From Chitinophaga pinensis (GTDB taxonomy: Bacteria > Bacteroidota > Bacteroidia > Chitinophagales > Chitinophagaceae), in NCBI GenBank assembly GCA_945866165.1, contig CAMBGO010000092.1:1-8363 (forward strand): a DNA stretch of 8,363 nucleotides, read 5' to 3'. The position numbers and the translations under genes are program-made. The notes below the pieces were generated by a model that had not been told where the DNA came from, did no database searches, and was given only the letters and a program-made list of their open reading frames with translations. Position 1 is the first letter of the stretch. Every line of letters starts with the position of its first letter. Positions 1 through 6,592 of the stretch are shown here, piece by piece.

Positions 1-519
1 CCAATAATTGGATTAATGGTTCCAACATTATTAATTTTTGGAAATAAAACTTTTGGAATTTCATCTTCACTAAGACATATCTGTGCAGCCTGCATGCCAG
101 CCAAGATTCCTTTTTTTCAATATGATTGGAAAAAAGAAATGTGGAATTTATTTTTTGTGTTTGGTGTTTTCCTCGGAGGAATCATAACTGCACTTTACTT
201 CAAAAACGATGCAGATATTGTTGTTAGTCCAGCCCTTATTAGTGAGTTATCTGAATATGGAATTTCAGATTTTAGTGGGTTGGTTCCAGCTGATTTATTC
301 AATTGGGCTTCACTCGGAACACCAAGGGGTTTTTTATTGATGGTTTTGGGAGGATTCATGGTTGGTTTCGGAACCCGTTATGCAGGTGGTTGTACATCAG
401 GACATGCGATTATGGGACTATCTAATCTACAGCTCCCTTCATTGATAGCAACAATTTCTTTTATGGCTGGTGGTTTTATAATGGCCAATCTTATTCTTCC
501 ATTCATTTTATCCCTTTAA
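1..519 (+). CDS. YeeE/YedE family membrane protein, N-terminal half of a split thiosulfate-type transporter (5' partial)
   Basis: The frame is open from base 1 (it reads Pro-Ile-Ile-Gly-Leu before the first Met at 16), so the gene starts left of the window. I estimate 15-20 residues are missing; 172 are visible. It is an inner-membrane protein with hydrophobic segments near visible residues 5-15, 47-65, 109-125 and 145-170. Two Cys-containing motifs stand out: RHICAAC (visible Cys28 and Cys31) and GGCTSGHAIMG (Cys131). The second is the signature of the YeeE/YedE (sulfur transport, PF04143) family, whose characterised member TsuA passes thiosulfate along conserved membrane Cys residues. Full-length TsuA carries two such halves in one chain. 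Here the second half is the next gene, 8 bp downstream, so the two products probably form one transporter, as in PmpA/PmpB-type pairs. The family is clear; the substrate (thiosulfate or another sulfane-sulfur species) is inferred from context. Confidence 0.88.
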   Translation, partial: PIIGLMVPTLLIFGNKTFGISSSLRHICAACMPAKIPFFQYDWKKEMWNLFFVFGVFLGGIITALYFKNDADIVVSPALISELSEYGISDFSGLVPADLFNWASLGTPRGFLLMVLGGFMVGFGTRYAGGCTSGHAIMGLSNLQLPSLIATISFMAGGFIMANLILPFILSL

Positions 520-527
520 ATAATTTT

Positions 528-1031
528 ATGCAAAATAATTCTACACCAGTCAATACAGATTTTGAAGTGAGGTCACTTGATGCAATGTGTGTAAATGATG
601 AAACAATTGAAACTCCAACATGGCACAATCTTAAATACTTATTATTTGGATTGATATTTGGTATAGTACTCATTAAAGCCGAAGTGGTATCATGGTTTCG
701 CATTCAAGAGATGTTTAGGCTTCAGAGTTTTCACATGTTTGGAGTGATTGGATCAGCAGTAGTTGTGGGTGCTATTTCGGTTTTCATCATCAAAAAGTTC
801 AAGATAAAATCCATACAAGGAGAAGAAATTATTCTACCTGAAAAGATGTTTAACAAAGGCCAGATATATGGTGGATTGTTGTTTGGTTTTGGATGGGCGA
901 TGACGGGTGCTTGTCCTGGTCCTCTTTTTGCACAACTTGGCTATGGCGCAGCAGCTATATCTGTCACCATTCTCATGGCAATCGTTGGAACATGGGGTTA
1001 TGGTAAACTAAGAGAAAAGCTACCACATTAA
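528..1031 (+). CDS. YeeE/YedE-type (DUF6691-like) membrane protein, C-terminal half of the split transporter
   Basis: This 167-residue protein starts 8 bp after the previous stop, so the two are surely cotranscribed. The first about 33 residues are hydrophilic and probably cytosolic, with one Cys (Cys21). Hydrophobic segments follow at about 34-52, 70-88, 112-127 and 141-157. The motif GACPGPLFAQLG (Cys129) is the second-half YeeE/YedE signature and pairs with GGCTSGH in the preceding gene. The stretch around residues 50-72 (AEVVSWFRIQEMFRLQSFHM) is also characteristic of this family. I keep the Met at 528 because it sits directly behind the upstream stop and the hydrophilic leader resembles that of Bacteroidota relatives; Met20 (nt 585) is the only other early start. 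Likely role: the partner half of a thiosulfate or sulfur-compound importer. The stop lies 3 bp from the convergent soxB-like stop, leaving no room for a separate terminator. Confidence 0.87.
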   Translation: MQNNSTPVNTDFEVRSLDAMCVNDETIETPTWHNLKYLLFGLIFGIVLIKAEVVSWFRIQEMFRLQSFHMFGVIGSAVVVGAISVFIIKKFKIKSIQGEEIILPEKMFNKGQIYGGLLFGFGWAMTGACPGPLFAQLGYGAAAISVTILMAIVGTWGYGKLREKLPH

Positions 1032-1034
1032 TCC

Positions 1035-2846
1035 TTAGCGAAACTCATATCCAACACCCATTAATTGTGTCAGTAGGGTGTTTGGTGCATCAGTGGCTAT
1101 ACAACGCCCTTCTAAGGTTGGGGCAATTGGAGAATTTGTTTTAAGGTATTCTTCAATTACACTATGTAATGTAAAACCCAATCTTGTTGGAGCTTTCACA
1201 TTGTCTACTCGACAAATTGTTGTATCAGGGTCTCCATCGCGTTCACATGCAACAAAAGTGTATTCCTTTTGCATATCAATTGGAGCATCACCAATCATTA
1301 TTGAGTTTACCCTTTTTCCGTTTTCGTTTCCGATCGTAAAGTTTACTTTCATTCCTTTGAAACGAACTACCCAACCACCAAATCGTTTTGCCGGATCTTT
1401 TGCAAAGGCATTTTGTAATTCCTTTTCCATCCAATCCCACAGCTGTTTTCCTGTGATGGTTCCGCGTTTTGCCTCACTATTAACTGGTAACATATTCCAT
1501 AGAAAATCCATTGTGATATTGGCTTCACCAGTGTTGGTATCAGGTATGAGTGGCGGACAAAATCTAAATCCATTGCTGAGTGCTATATCTGGTTTGAATT
1601 TCCACATGATTGCATCTGTAATAAAATTATCCATGGGTGTTTCGATAACATAATATCGCATCAAAGGAGTTTTCGTTTTTCCTATCACGCGGTCAAGTTC
1701 TTTTTTAAAGGGAGCCCTTGCTGTATCAACCAGCCTTTTCATTTCTTCATCTTCTTTATAAATGGATGGGTCTACATCCAATAACTGATATACATGGTCT
1801 TTCAAAACACCATTTTCAACAACGATATCCATTCTCGAAATGAATGATCCAAAAGCTCCCGGCTCAGTTACTTTTGTATGTTTTGCTTCAATCGGTGTTC
1901 TTACCCTTTCATGTGTATCAGCTCCAAGAATATAATCGACTCCTTTTACTTCAGAAAGATTTGCTAAGCCTACTTGCTGCGCCAATCCCAAATGTGTTAA
2001 CAGAAAAACCATTTCACATTTTTCATATTCCTTTAGGATCTTAATGTATTTAGCAACATTTAATTCTGGTTGTGCAAAACGTATTCCTTCACTGTATGCC
2101 GGTGATTGTCTCTTTGGAGTTAGTGGATCATTGTATCCAATAAAACCAATTTTTATGCCAGCAATGTGTTTGATGAAATATGGAGGGAAAATCAAATCAC
2201 CATTTAAATCATCTTTTGTATTGTGATACATGTTTGCACAAACCTTTACACCATCATAGGCAAACATATCTTTCATCATCATTTCTTTTCCATACACCAC
2301 CTCCCAGTTTCCTGGTAGCATGATATCATATCCAATATTGTTCATCAATGGAACAATTGCTTGTCCTTGAGTCATGGAAGCCACACCACTTCCTTGAAAA
2401 CAATCTCCACCGTCGATAACAAGCGTATTTGACCTATTTTGATTTCGAAGCGTGTTGATCATTGATTTCAGTGTAGCGAAACCACCGCGTTTTTTGAAAA
2501 CTGATTTACCATTTTCCATGAAGAACTCATCATGGGTCAATAACTGAGAATGAATATCAGCAGTATGAAGCAACGTAATTTTTGTGGCTTTTCCATTCTG
2601 CACAGCTTTATTATTAGCCATTGCATTTTCTTTGTAAGCCGATTCTTCATTTTCCAACGCTGATGCAGCAGTTGGTAAACCTATCATACCACCACCAATA
2701 CCAAGTCCCATTCCCAAGCGACTTGATCTTTTCAAAAATTCTCTTCTGCTATTTTCCGAAATGGTTACGTGCAAATCTTTTTCGGCCTTGCTAATGGATA
2801 TAGCATCGCAACTGGAGCAAGAGCAACCTGATTGGTGGTTAGACAT
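1035..2846 (-). CDS. soxB: SoxB-like Tat-exported metallophosphatase / 5'-nucleotidase family thiosulfohydrolase
   Basis: The 603-residue protein belongs to the calcineurin-like metallophosphatase plus 5'-nucleotidase C-terminal family that includes SoxB, which in the Sox pathway hydrolyses sulfate off SoxY-bound Cys-S-sulfonate. A Tat signal is visible: SRREFLK (Arg34-Arg35), a Gly-rich hydrophobic stretch to about 58, then Ala-Ala-Ser-Ala near 60-63. Metal-site motifs are TADIH (Asp97, His99), DGGDCFQG (Asp148), GNWE (Asn180), THLG (His285) and GADTH (Asp310, His312). The nucleotidase C-terminal domain covers about 385-580, with NGFRF near 425. Oddities are a 33-residue leader before the Arg pair carrying CSCSSC (Cys8, 10, 13), GNWE rather than the GHWE I associate with SoxB, and Asp where most relatives have the first His of GHTH. 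It is last in the minus-strand block, 46 bp after tsdA. No SoxYZ lies nearby, so the true substrate is open; a general periplasmic 5'-nucleotidase is the alternative. Confidence 0.75.
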   Translation of the reverse strand: MSNHQSGCSCSSCDAISISKAEKDLHVTISENSRREFLKRSSRLGMGLGIGGGMIGLPTAASALENEESAYKENAMANNKAVQNGKATKITLLHTADIHSQLLTHDEFFMENGKSVFKKRGGFATLKSMINTLRNQNRSNTLVIDGGDCFQGSGVASMTQGQAIVPLMNNIGYDIMLPGNWEVVYGKEMMMKDMFAYDGVKVCANMYHNTKDDLNGDLIFPPYFIKHIAGIKIGFIGYNDPLTPKRQSPAYSEGIRFAQPELNVAKYIKILKEYEKCEMVFLLTHLGLAQQVGLANLSEVKGVDYILGADTHERVRTPIEAKHTKVTEPGAFGSFISRMDIVVENGVLKDHVYQLLDVDPSIYKEDEEMKRLVDTARAPFKKELDRVIGKTKTPLMRYYVIETPMDNFITDAIMWKFKPDIALSNGFRFCPPLIPDTNTGEANITMDFLWNMLPVNSEAKRGTITGKQLWDWMEKELQNAFAKDPAKRFGGWVVRFKGMKVNFTIGNENGKRVNSIMIGDAPIDMQKEYTFVACERDGDPDTTICRVDNVKAPTRLGFTLHSVIEEYLKTNSPIAPTLEGRCIATDAPNTLLTQLMGVGYEFR

Positions 2847-2892
2847 AAATGTATGGGTTTACCTATTTCAGTTTTTAGAAATAGGGCGTTCA

Positions 2893-3903
2893 TTAAATTT
2901 TTTTAATCTTAATGTCTTGTTTTTTCTTCCTGGCTTCAATAATGGGCTTGAAAGGACCAAATTTATGCTGTGTTTCGTTAAATCCATCGGTATAAGGACC
3001 GAATGGATGATCAATTGGTTTTTTGGAAACATTTGGCCAATCACTGCTTAAGTCTTTTGTAGGACGGGGTCTTGAATTAACGAAGGCAGCCACATCCCAA
3101 CATTCTTCATCAGTGAGAGCGGGTGATTCATGGGACGATAAATTTAATGGCATATTATCACGTACATATCCTGCTAAGCGTGAAAGCCTAAAAAGTCCTG
3201 CACCATAATTATAACTATTTGCTCCCCATAAAGGAGGATATGTATAGCTTTTTTTATCAGCAGCCAATACTCCTTCGCCATTGGCACCATGACAACTTTG
3301 GCATTTTGCAGTATAAACAAGCAACCCTTTTTCAGGACTTGCTGCTCTATCAATATAAGTTGGTGGAGCAATGCCTGTTCCTTTTGGTGTGCTGTCTTTT
3401 GGAACTTCATACCCCACCCATTTGATATAGGCTATCATGGCTTTCATTTCACGGTTGTTACTGTCGAGAGCAGATCCGTTCAAGCTTCTTTCCATGCAAT
3501 CACTAACGCGTTTATAAACTGTTTCGATGGATCCACTTCTATCACGGAATTTCGGATAATTTGATGACACAGCTCCATAATTATTACCCCATTTTTTTTT
3601 GCCCGCATTCAAATGACAATTTTGGCAATTCATTCCATTGGTGATATGTGCAACTGAGCCATTTGGCCCAAGGTATTTAGAAGTATTGGCGATGAGGTCT
3701 TCACCATAAATAACAAGACTTCTCTCCTCTCCTTCCAACAAATGGTCAGTAAACAAACTAGGAGCTGTCCATCCGTCATTTGTGATAATAATTGGAATTT
3801 CTTTTGATGGAGTATTTACTGATTTAATAATTTTATTTATTGCAACAATCAATAATCCTCCCAAGATTAAATACAAAATCCAATTTTGTTTGAAATTTTT
3901 CAT
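2893..3903 (-). CDS. tsdA: TsdA-like dihaem cytochrome c, thiosulfate dehydrogenase / tetrathionate reductase, membrane-anchored
   Basis: TsdA couples two thiosulfates into tetrathionate (or the reverse) in the periplasm. The 336-residue product has two c-type haem sites, CQNCH (Cys93, Cys96, His97) and CQSCH (Cys201, Cys204, His205). Between them, VSDCMERSLNG places Cys136 where TsdA enzymes have the unusual Cys ligand of the catalytic haem. DNMPLN puts Asn250-Met251 at the distal side of the second haem. The region near 285-320 (DWPN, HPFGPYTDGF, HKFGPF) also matches the TsdA C-terminal part. An N-terminal hydrophobic helix (about 8-23) after two Lys, without a clear cleavage site, suggests an uncleaved inner-membrane anchor. 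The tail is very Lys-rich (KKK, IKIKKI). It lies 84 bp after the rhodanese gene and 46 bp before soxB in the same direction. Family assignment is firm; the preferred direction of reaction is not readable, though Asn-Met recalls the Campylobacter enzyme, which favours tetrathionate reduction. Confidence 0.87.
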   Translation of the reverse strand: MKNFKQNWILYLILGGLLIVAINKIIKSVNTPSKEIPIIITNDGWTAPSLFTDHLLEGEERSLVIYGEDLIANTSKYLGPNGSVAHITNGMNCQNCHLNAGKKKWGNNYGAVSSNYPKFRDRSGSIETVYKRVSDCMERSLNGSALDSNNREMKAMIAYIKWVGYEVPKDSTPKGTGIAPPTYIDRAASPEKGLLVYTAKCQSCHGANGEGVLAADKKSYTYPPLWGANSYNYGAGLFRLSRLAGYVRDNMPLNLSSHESPALTDEECWDVAAFVNSRPRPTKDLSSDWPNVSKKPIDHPFGPYTDGFNETQHKFGPFKPIIEARKKKQDIKIKKI

Positions 3904-3987
3904 GTTGTTATCTAGTTGCTTATATAAGGTACATAAAAAAATTAGGAAATTTTAAAGTCATCTCCATTGATAAATCTTTTATAAACG

Positions 3988-4299
3988 CTAGAGCTTATTT
4001 TGAAGAACGTTCCATGCTCCGCCATTGTAGCATTCAATTCCATTACGCTCTAGTACTGATTTAGCCATTCCACTCCTGTTACCACTTCTGCAACAGGTGA
4101 TCACTATTTTATTTTTCTTTTTCAATTCCTCTATTTTACTATTGATTGTATCTAAGGGTATATTGATGGATCCTTTAATATGACCTCCTTGAAATTCACC
4201 CTTGGTTCTAACATCAACAATGATCGCACCATTTTTAACCAGTTCAGCATAGTCTATTGTTGGCGCAGCTGCAAACATGTTTTTAAATATATTAAGCAT
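3988..4299 (-). CDS. small single-domain rhodanese-like sulfurtransferase
   Basis: This 103-residue cytoplasmic protein is one rhodanese domain. Seen in sequence: IVDVRTKGEF (Asp29, Arg31), GGHIKGSINIP (about 38-48), and the active-site loop CCRSGNRSG, in which Cys70 is the expected persulfide-carrying Cys and Cys69 an extra vicinal Cys. The ending YNGGAWNVL is usual for the family. I chose the Met at 4299 (MLNIFKNMF) because domain homology begins just after it. The longer in-frame start at 4359 would add 20 residues read out of frame from the end of the dioxygenase gene and would overlap it. From 4299 the gap to that upstream gene is 26 bp. Likely role: moving sulfane sulfur between thiosulfate, persulfides and acceptors, together with the neighbouring dioxygenase. 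No signal peptide is visible. Confidence 0.9.
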   Translation of the reverse strand: MLNIFKNMFAAAPTIDYAELVKNGAIIVDVRTKGEFQGGHIKGSINIPLDTINSKIEELKKKNKIVITCCRSGNRSGMAKSVLERNGIECYNGGAWNVLQNKL

Positions 4300-4325
4300 C
4301 TTGTTTAATTTAATTGATTGATGTA

Positions 4326-5726
4326 TTATGATACAACAGGATTTCCCAATCCAATCCATTCATTCATACTACCTGAATAATTGAGTACATTTTTGAAACC
4401 AGCTTTTGCGAGCAAAGAATATCCTATAGTAGATCGGTCGCCGCTTTGGCAATGAACCACCACTTTTTTGTCCTTGTTTACCTTATCAAAATTATTAGGG
4501 AGGGTCCCGATGAAAACATGCTCTGCGCCTTGAACGTGGCCACTTCGGTACTCAGTGGTATTTCGAAGATCAACTACTTGAATATTTGGTTCTTTCAAAA
4601 TAGATTTAAACTCATCAATATTGATTACTGGAACTGTATCAAGTGTACCACCATTTTCTGTGAATTGATTTGTTGATGGTACATAACCAAGAATGTTATC
4701 CAATCCAATTCGCATGAGCTTTCTGGTAAGATCATCAAGTTGGTTTTCATCTGCCAATATCATGAATTGTTCTTCATAATTTAAAAACCATCCTGCCCAA
4801 GTTGCAAAGGCATTATTCCCTTGGATGTTGATACTTCCCGGGATAAATCCTTTTGCAAATTCTGTTTTTACTCTTGCATCTATTAGCTTGATTCCCTTTT
4901 TCATGGCGTCAAGCATTTCTTGGTTGTCTAATTTTTTTAATTTGGGGACCTCTGTCAACAATGGTCGATCAACCTTGTTGAGTTTTTTCATCATTGCAAA
5001 ATAGCTTGGTGGTTCAGGTTGGTCCTCCAATAAATATTTTACAAATCCATTTTCATCATTTGCAAAACGGAATGCCCAGTTGCGCACTTTTTCATAGCCA
5101 ATTGTTGTACTTGGCACGGCTCCCAATGCTTTACCACATGCCGATCCTGCACCATGACCGGGCCATACTTGAATATAATCTGCAAGCTTTTTAAAACGAT
5201 CAATTGATTTATACATTTGGTGTGCGCCTGCATCCATTGTTCCTGTAAGACCAGCAGCCTTTTCTAATAAATCTGGTCTTCCAATATCCCCTACGAAAAC
5301 GAAGTCGCCTGTAAAAAACATGATTGGTTCTGGACTTGCTGGTGTATCTGTGAGAAGGAAACTAATACTTTCAGGAGTATGCCCAGGTGTATGCAATACT
5401 TCCATTTTTAAATTACCTATCATAAAAGTTTGTCCGTCTTTCAAACCAACATGGTCAAATTCATATTGCCATTCTGGTCCACCCTCATCAGAGAGGTAAA
5501 GCTTTGCGCCAGTGAGTGAAGCAAGTTCACGCGAGCCGGCAAGGAAATCGGCATGAATATGGGTTTCCAGCACATGAGTGATTTTCATGTTATTCTGCTT
5601 GGCAATCTCAATGTAAGTGTCCACATCCCTCTTGGCGTCTATAACAGCTGCTACGCCTGCTTTCTGGCATCCAATGAAATAACTTGCCTGTGCTAGTGAT
5701 TTATCATAAACGTGTTGAAAAAACAT
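4326..5726 (-). CDS. CstB/Blh-like persulfide dioxygenase: metallo-beta-lactamase domain plus two rhodanese domains
   Basis: The 466-residue protein has three parts. Residues 1-250 are a metallo-beta-lactamase fold of the persulfide dioxygenase (ETHE1) type. ETHIHADF gives His56, His58 and Asp60; TPGHT gives His116; TGDF gives Asp141; PGHGAGSAC gives His191 and Cys197. His56, His116 and Asp141 match the mononuclear iron triad, and Cys197 matches a conserved Cys near the active site of CstB. Residues about 266-357 are a rhodanese fold whose loop (ILADENQ) has no Cys, so it is a pseudo-rhodanese. Residues about 366-466 are an active rhodanese with CQSGDRS (Cys426). This order is that of staphylococcal CstB, which oxidises persulfides and yields thiosulfate; sulfite is the product of simpler members. 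I use the Met at 5726, since the family starts with MFFQHVYDKS-like sequence. The in-frame Met at 5810 would run into tauE. It lies 29 bp after tauE. Confidence 0.93.
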   Translation of the reverse strand: MFFQHVYDKSLAQASYFIGCQKAGVAAVIDAKRDVDTYIEIAKQNNMKITHVLETHIHADFLAGSRELASLTGAKLYLSDEGGPEWQYEFDHVGLKDGQTFMIGNLKMEVLHTPGHTPESISFLLTDTPASPEPIMFFTGDFVFVGDIGRPDLLEKAAGLTGTMDAGAHQMYKSIDRFKKLADYIQVWPGHGAGSACGKALGAVPSTTIGYEKVRNWAFRFANDENGFVKYLLEDQPEPPSYFAMMKKLNKVDRPLLTEVPKLKKLDNQEMLDAMKKGIKLIDARVKTEFAKGFIPGSINIQGNNAFATWAGWFLNYEEQFMILADENQLDDLTRKLMRIGLDNILGYVPSTNQFTENGGTLDTVPVINIDEFKSILKEPNIQVVDLRNTTEYRSGHVQGAEHVFIGTLPNNFDKVNKDKKVVVHCQSGDRSTIGYSLLAKAGFKNVLNYSGSMNEWIGLGNPVVS

Positions 5727-5755
5727 AAAAATATTTTTAAGGTTAATAAATATGA

Positions 5756-6547
5756 TTAGTGTAAAAACTCTTTGAAAATAATATAAATACCCATTACCAA
5801 TACAAACCACCCAAAGCCTTTTTTCAGTTTATCAGCTTCAATTTTGCTACTCATTGCATTTCCCATGAAAATTCCTGCTATTGCTAATGCTGTTACAGTA
5901 AGCAGTAGGCTCCAGTTTATATATTGATGTCCAAGATCGCCTGTAAAACCGATCAACGATTTTGCGGCAATAATAAGAAGAGAAGTTCCAATAGCTTGTT
6001 TCATCGGTAATTTACTGAATAGTACCAATGCCGGGATGATAAGGAAACCCCCACCGGCACCAACCAACCCCGTTACTATACCAACAATAGTTCCTTCAAG
6101 CAGGATCATCGGGTAATTGAAGACTTGTTCACCTTCTTCTTCAGCAACCTGTTTTTTACTTCTTATCATTGAAACAGAGGCAAAAACCATCAGTACTGCA
6201 AAGATCAACATGGTCATAAATGACTTTGTAGCAATAAAAGATCCAATCGTAAAAATTTCATTTGGAATGGCCGGCACAATGAAAGCACGGGTTGAATAAA
6301 CAGATACAATTGATGGGATACCAAATACAATGGCTGTCTTGATGTTTATTTCACCTTTCTTGTATTTTGGAAATACTCCTACAAGGCTTGTGGCTCCTAC
6401 AATGAATAGAGAATAGGCCGTAGCTGTTACGGGTTCTACCTTAAATAAATAAACAAGTACTGGAACAGTAAGTATTGAACCACCGCCACCAATGAGGCCG
6501 AGCGAAATGCCAATTAAGAGTGATGCGAAATATCCTATAACTTCCAT
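5756..6547 (-). CDS. TauE/SafE family sulfite exporter (anion permease)
   Basis: This 263-residue inner-membrane protein has about eight hydrophobic segments and the internal duplication typical of TauE/SafE (PF01925). The first half has GLIGGGGSILTVPVLVYL near residues 17-34 and the second repeats it as GLVGAGGGFLIIPALVLF near 160-177. A charged loop with RSKKQVAEEEGEQ (about 128-140) separates the halves. Members export sulfite, sulfoacetate or other sulfur oxyanions. Next to a persulfide dioxygenase, sulfite export is the natural reading, and the same pairing occurs in bigR and cst operons. It is the first gene of the five-gene minus-strand block, so the regulatory sites in the divergent region just upstream probably control the whole set. 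Substrate is inferred from context; the family is clear. Confidence 0.92.
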   Translation of the reverse strand: MEVIGYFASLLIGISLGLIGGGGSILTVPVLVYLFKVEPVTATAYSLFIVGATSLVGVFPKYKKGEINIKTAIVFGIPSIVSVYSTRAFIVPAIPNEIFTIGSFIATKSFMTMLIFAVLMVFASVSMIRSKKQVAEEEGEQVFNYPMILLEGTIVGIVTGLVGAGGGFLIIPALVLFSKLPMKQAIGTSLLIIAAKSLIGFTGDLGHQYINWSLLLTVTALAIAGIFMGNAMSSKIEADKLKKGFGWFVLVMGIYIIFKEFLH

Positions 6548-6563
6548 ATTGAATTATATTTCA

Positions 6564-6571
6564 CAAAGATG
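6564..6571 (-). promoter_or_regulatory. candidate Bacteroidota-type -7 element for the tauE block
   Basis: On the minus strand this reads CATCTTTG, one mismatch from the Bacteroidota -7 consensus TAnnTTTG, and sits 17 bp before the tauE start. A second candidate, TATATTTA (6582-6589), also has one mismatch. No good -33 TTG lies at the usual distance from the first, which would fit a promoter that needs an activator. Transcription from the first would start near 6558-6559, putting the palindrome centre at about -42. This is pattern matching in AT-rich DNA only. Confidence 0.3.
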
Positions 6572-6592
6572 GGCTTTACTGTAAATATAGTG

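Noticed and set aside
1078..1653. 191-residue open frame on the + strand inside the soxB-like gene
   Set aside because: It is antisense to a gene with clear catalytic motifs, and its own translation shows no recognisable domain or promoter context.
2892..2907. ATTAAA/TTTAAT inverted repeat with T-run at the tsdA stop, as a terminator
   Set aside because: It is made only of A and T, so any stem would be very weak, and it overlaps the tsdA C-terminal codons within an apparent operon.
2761..3051. 96-residue + strand open frame spanning the soxB-like start and tsdA end
   Set aside because: It is antisense to two supported genes and has no recognisable features.
4300..4359. Longer in-frame start for the small rhodanese (Met at 4359)
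   Set aside because: The added 20 residues are a frame-shifted reading of the end of the dioxygenase gene and show no rhodanese homology; the Met at 4299 starts right before the domain.
5727..5810. Longer in-frame start for the persulfide dioxygenase (Met at 5810)
   Set aside because: It would overlap the tauE coding end and add 28 residues not expected in the family; the Met at 5726 begins the usual N-terminus.
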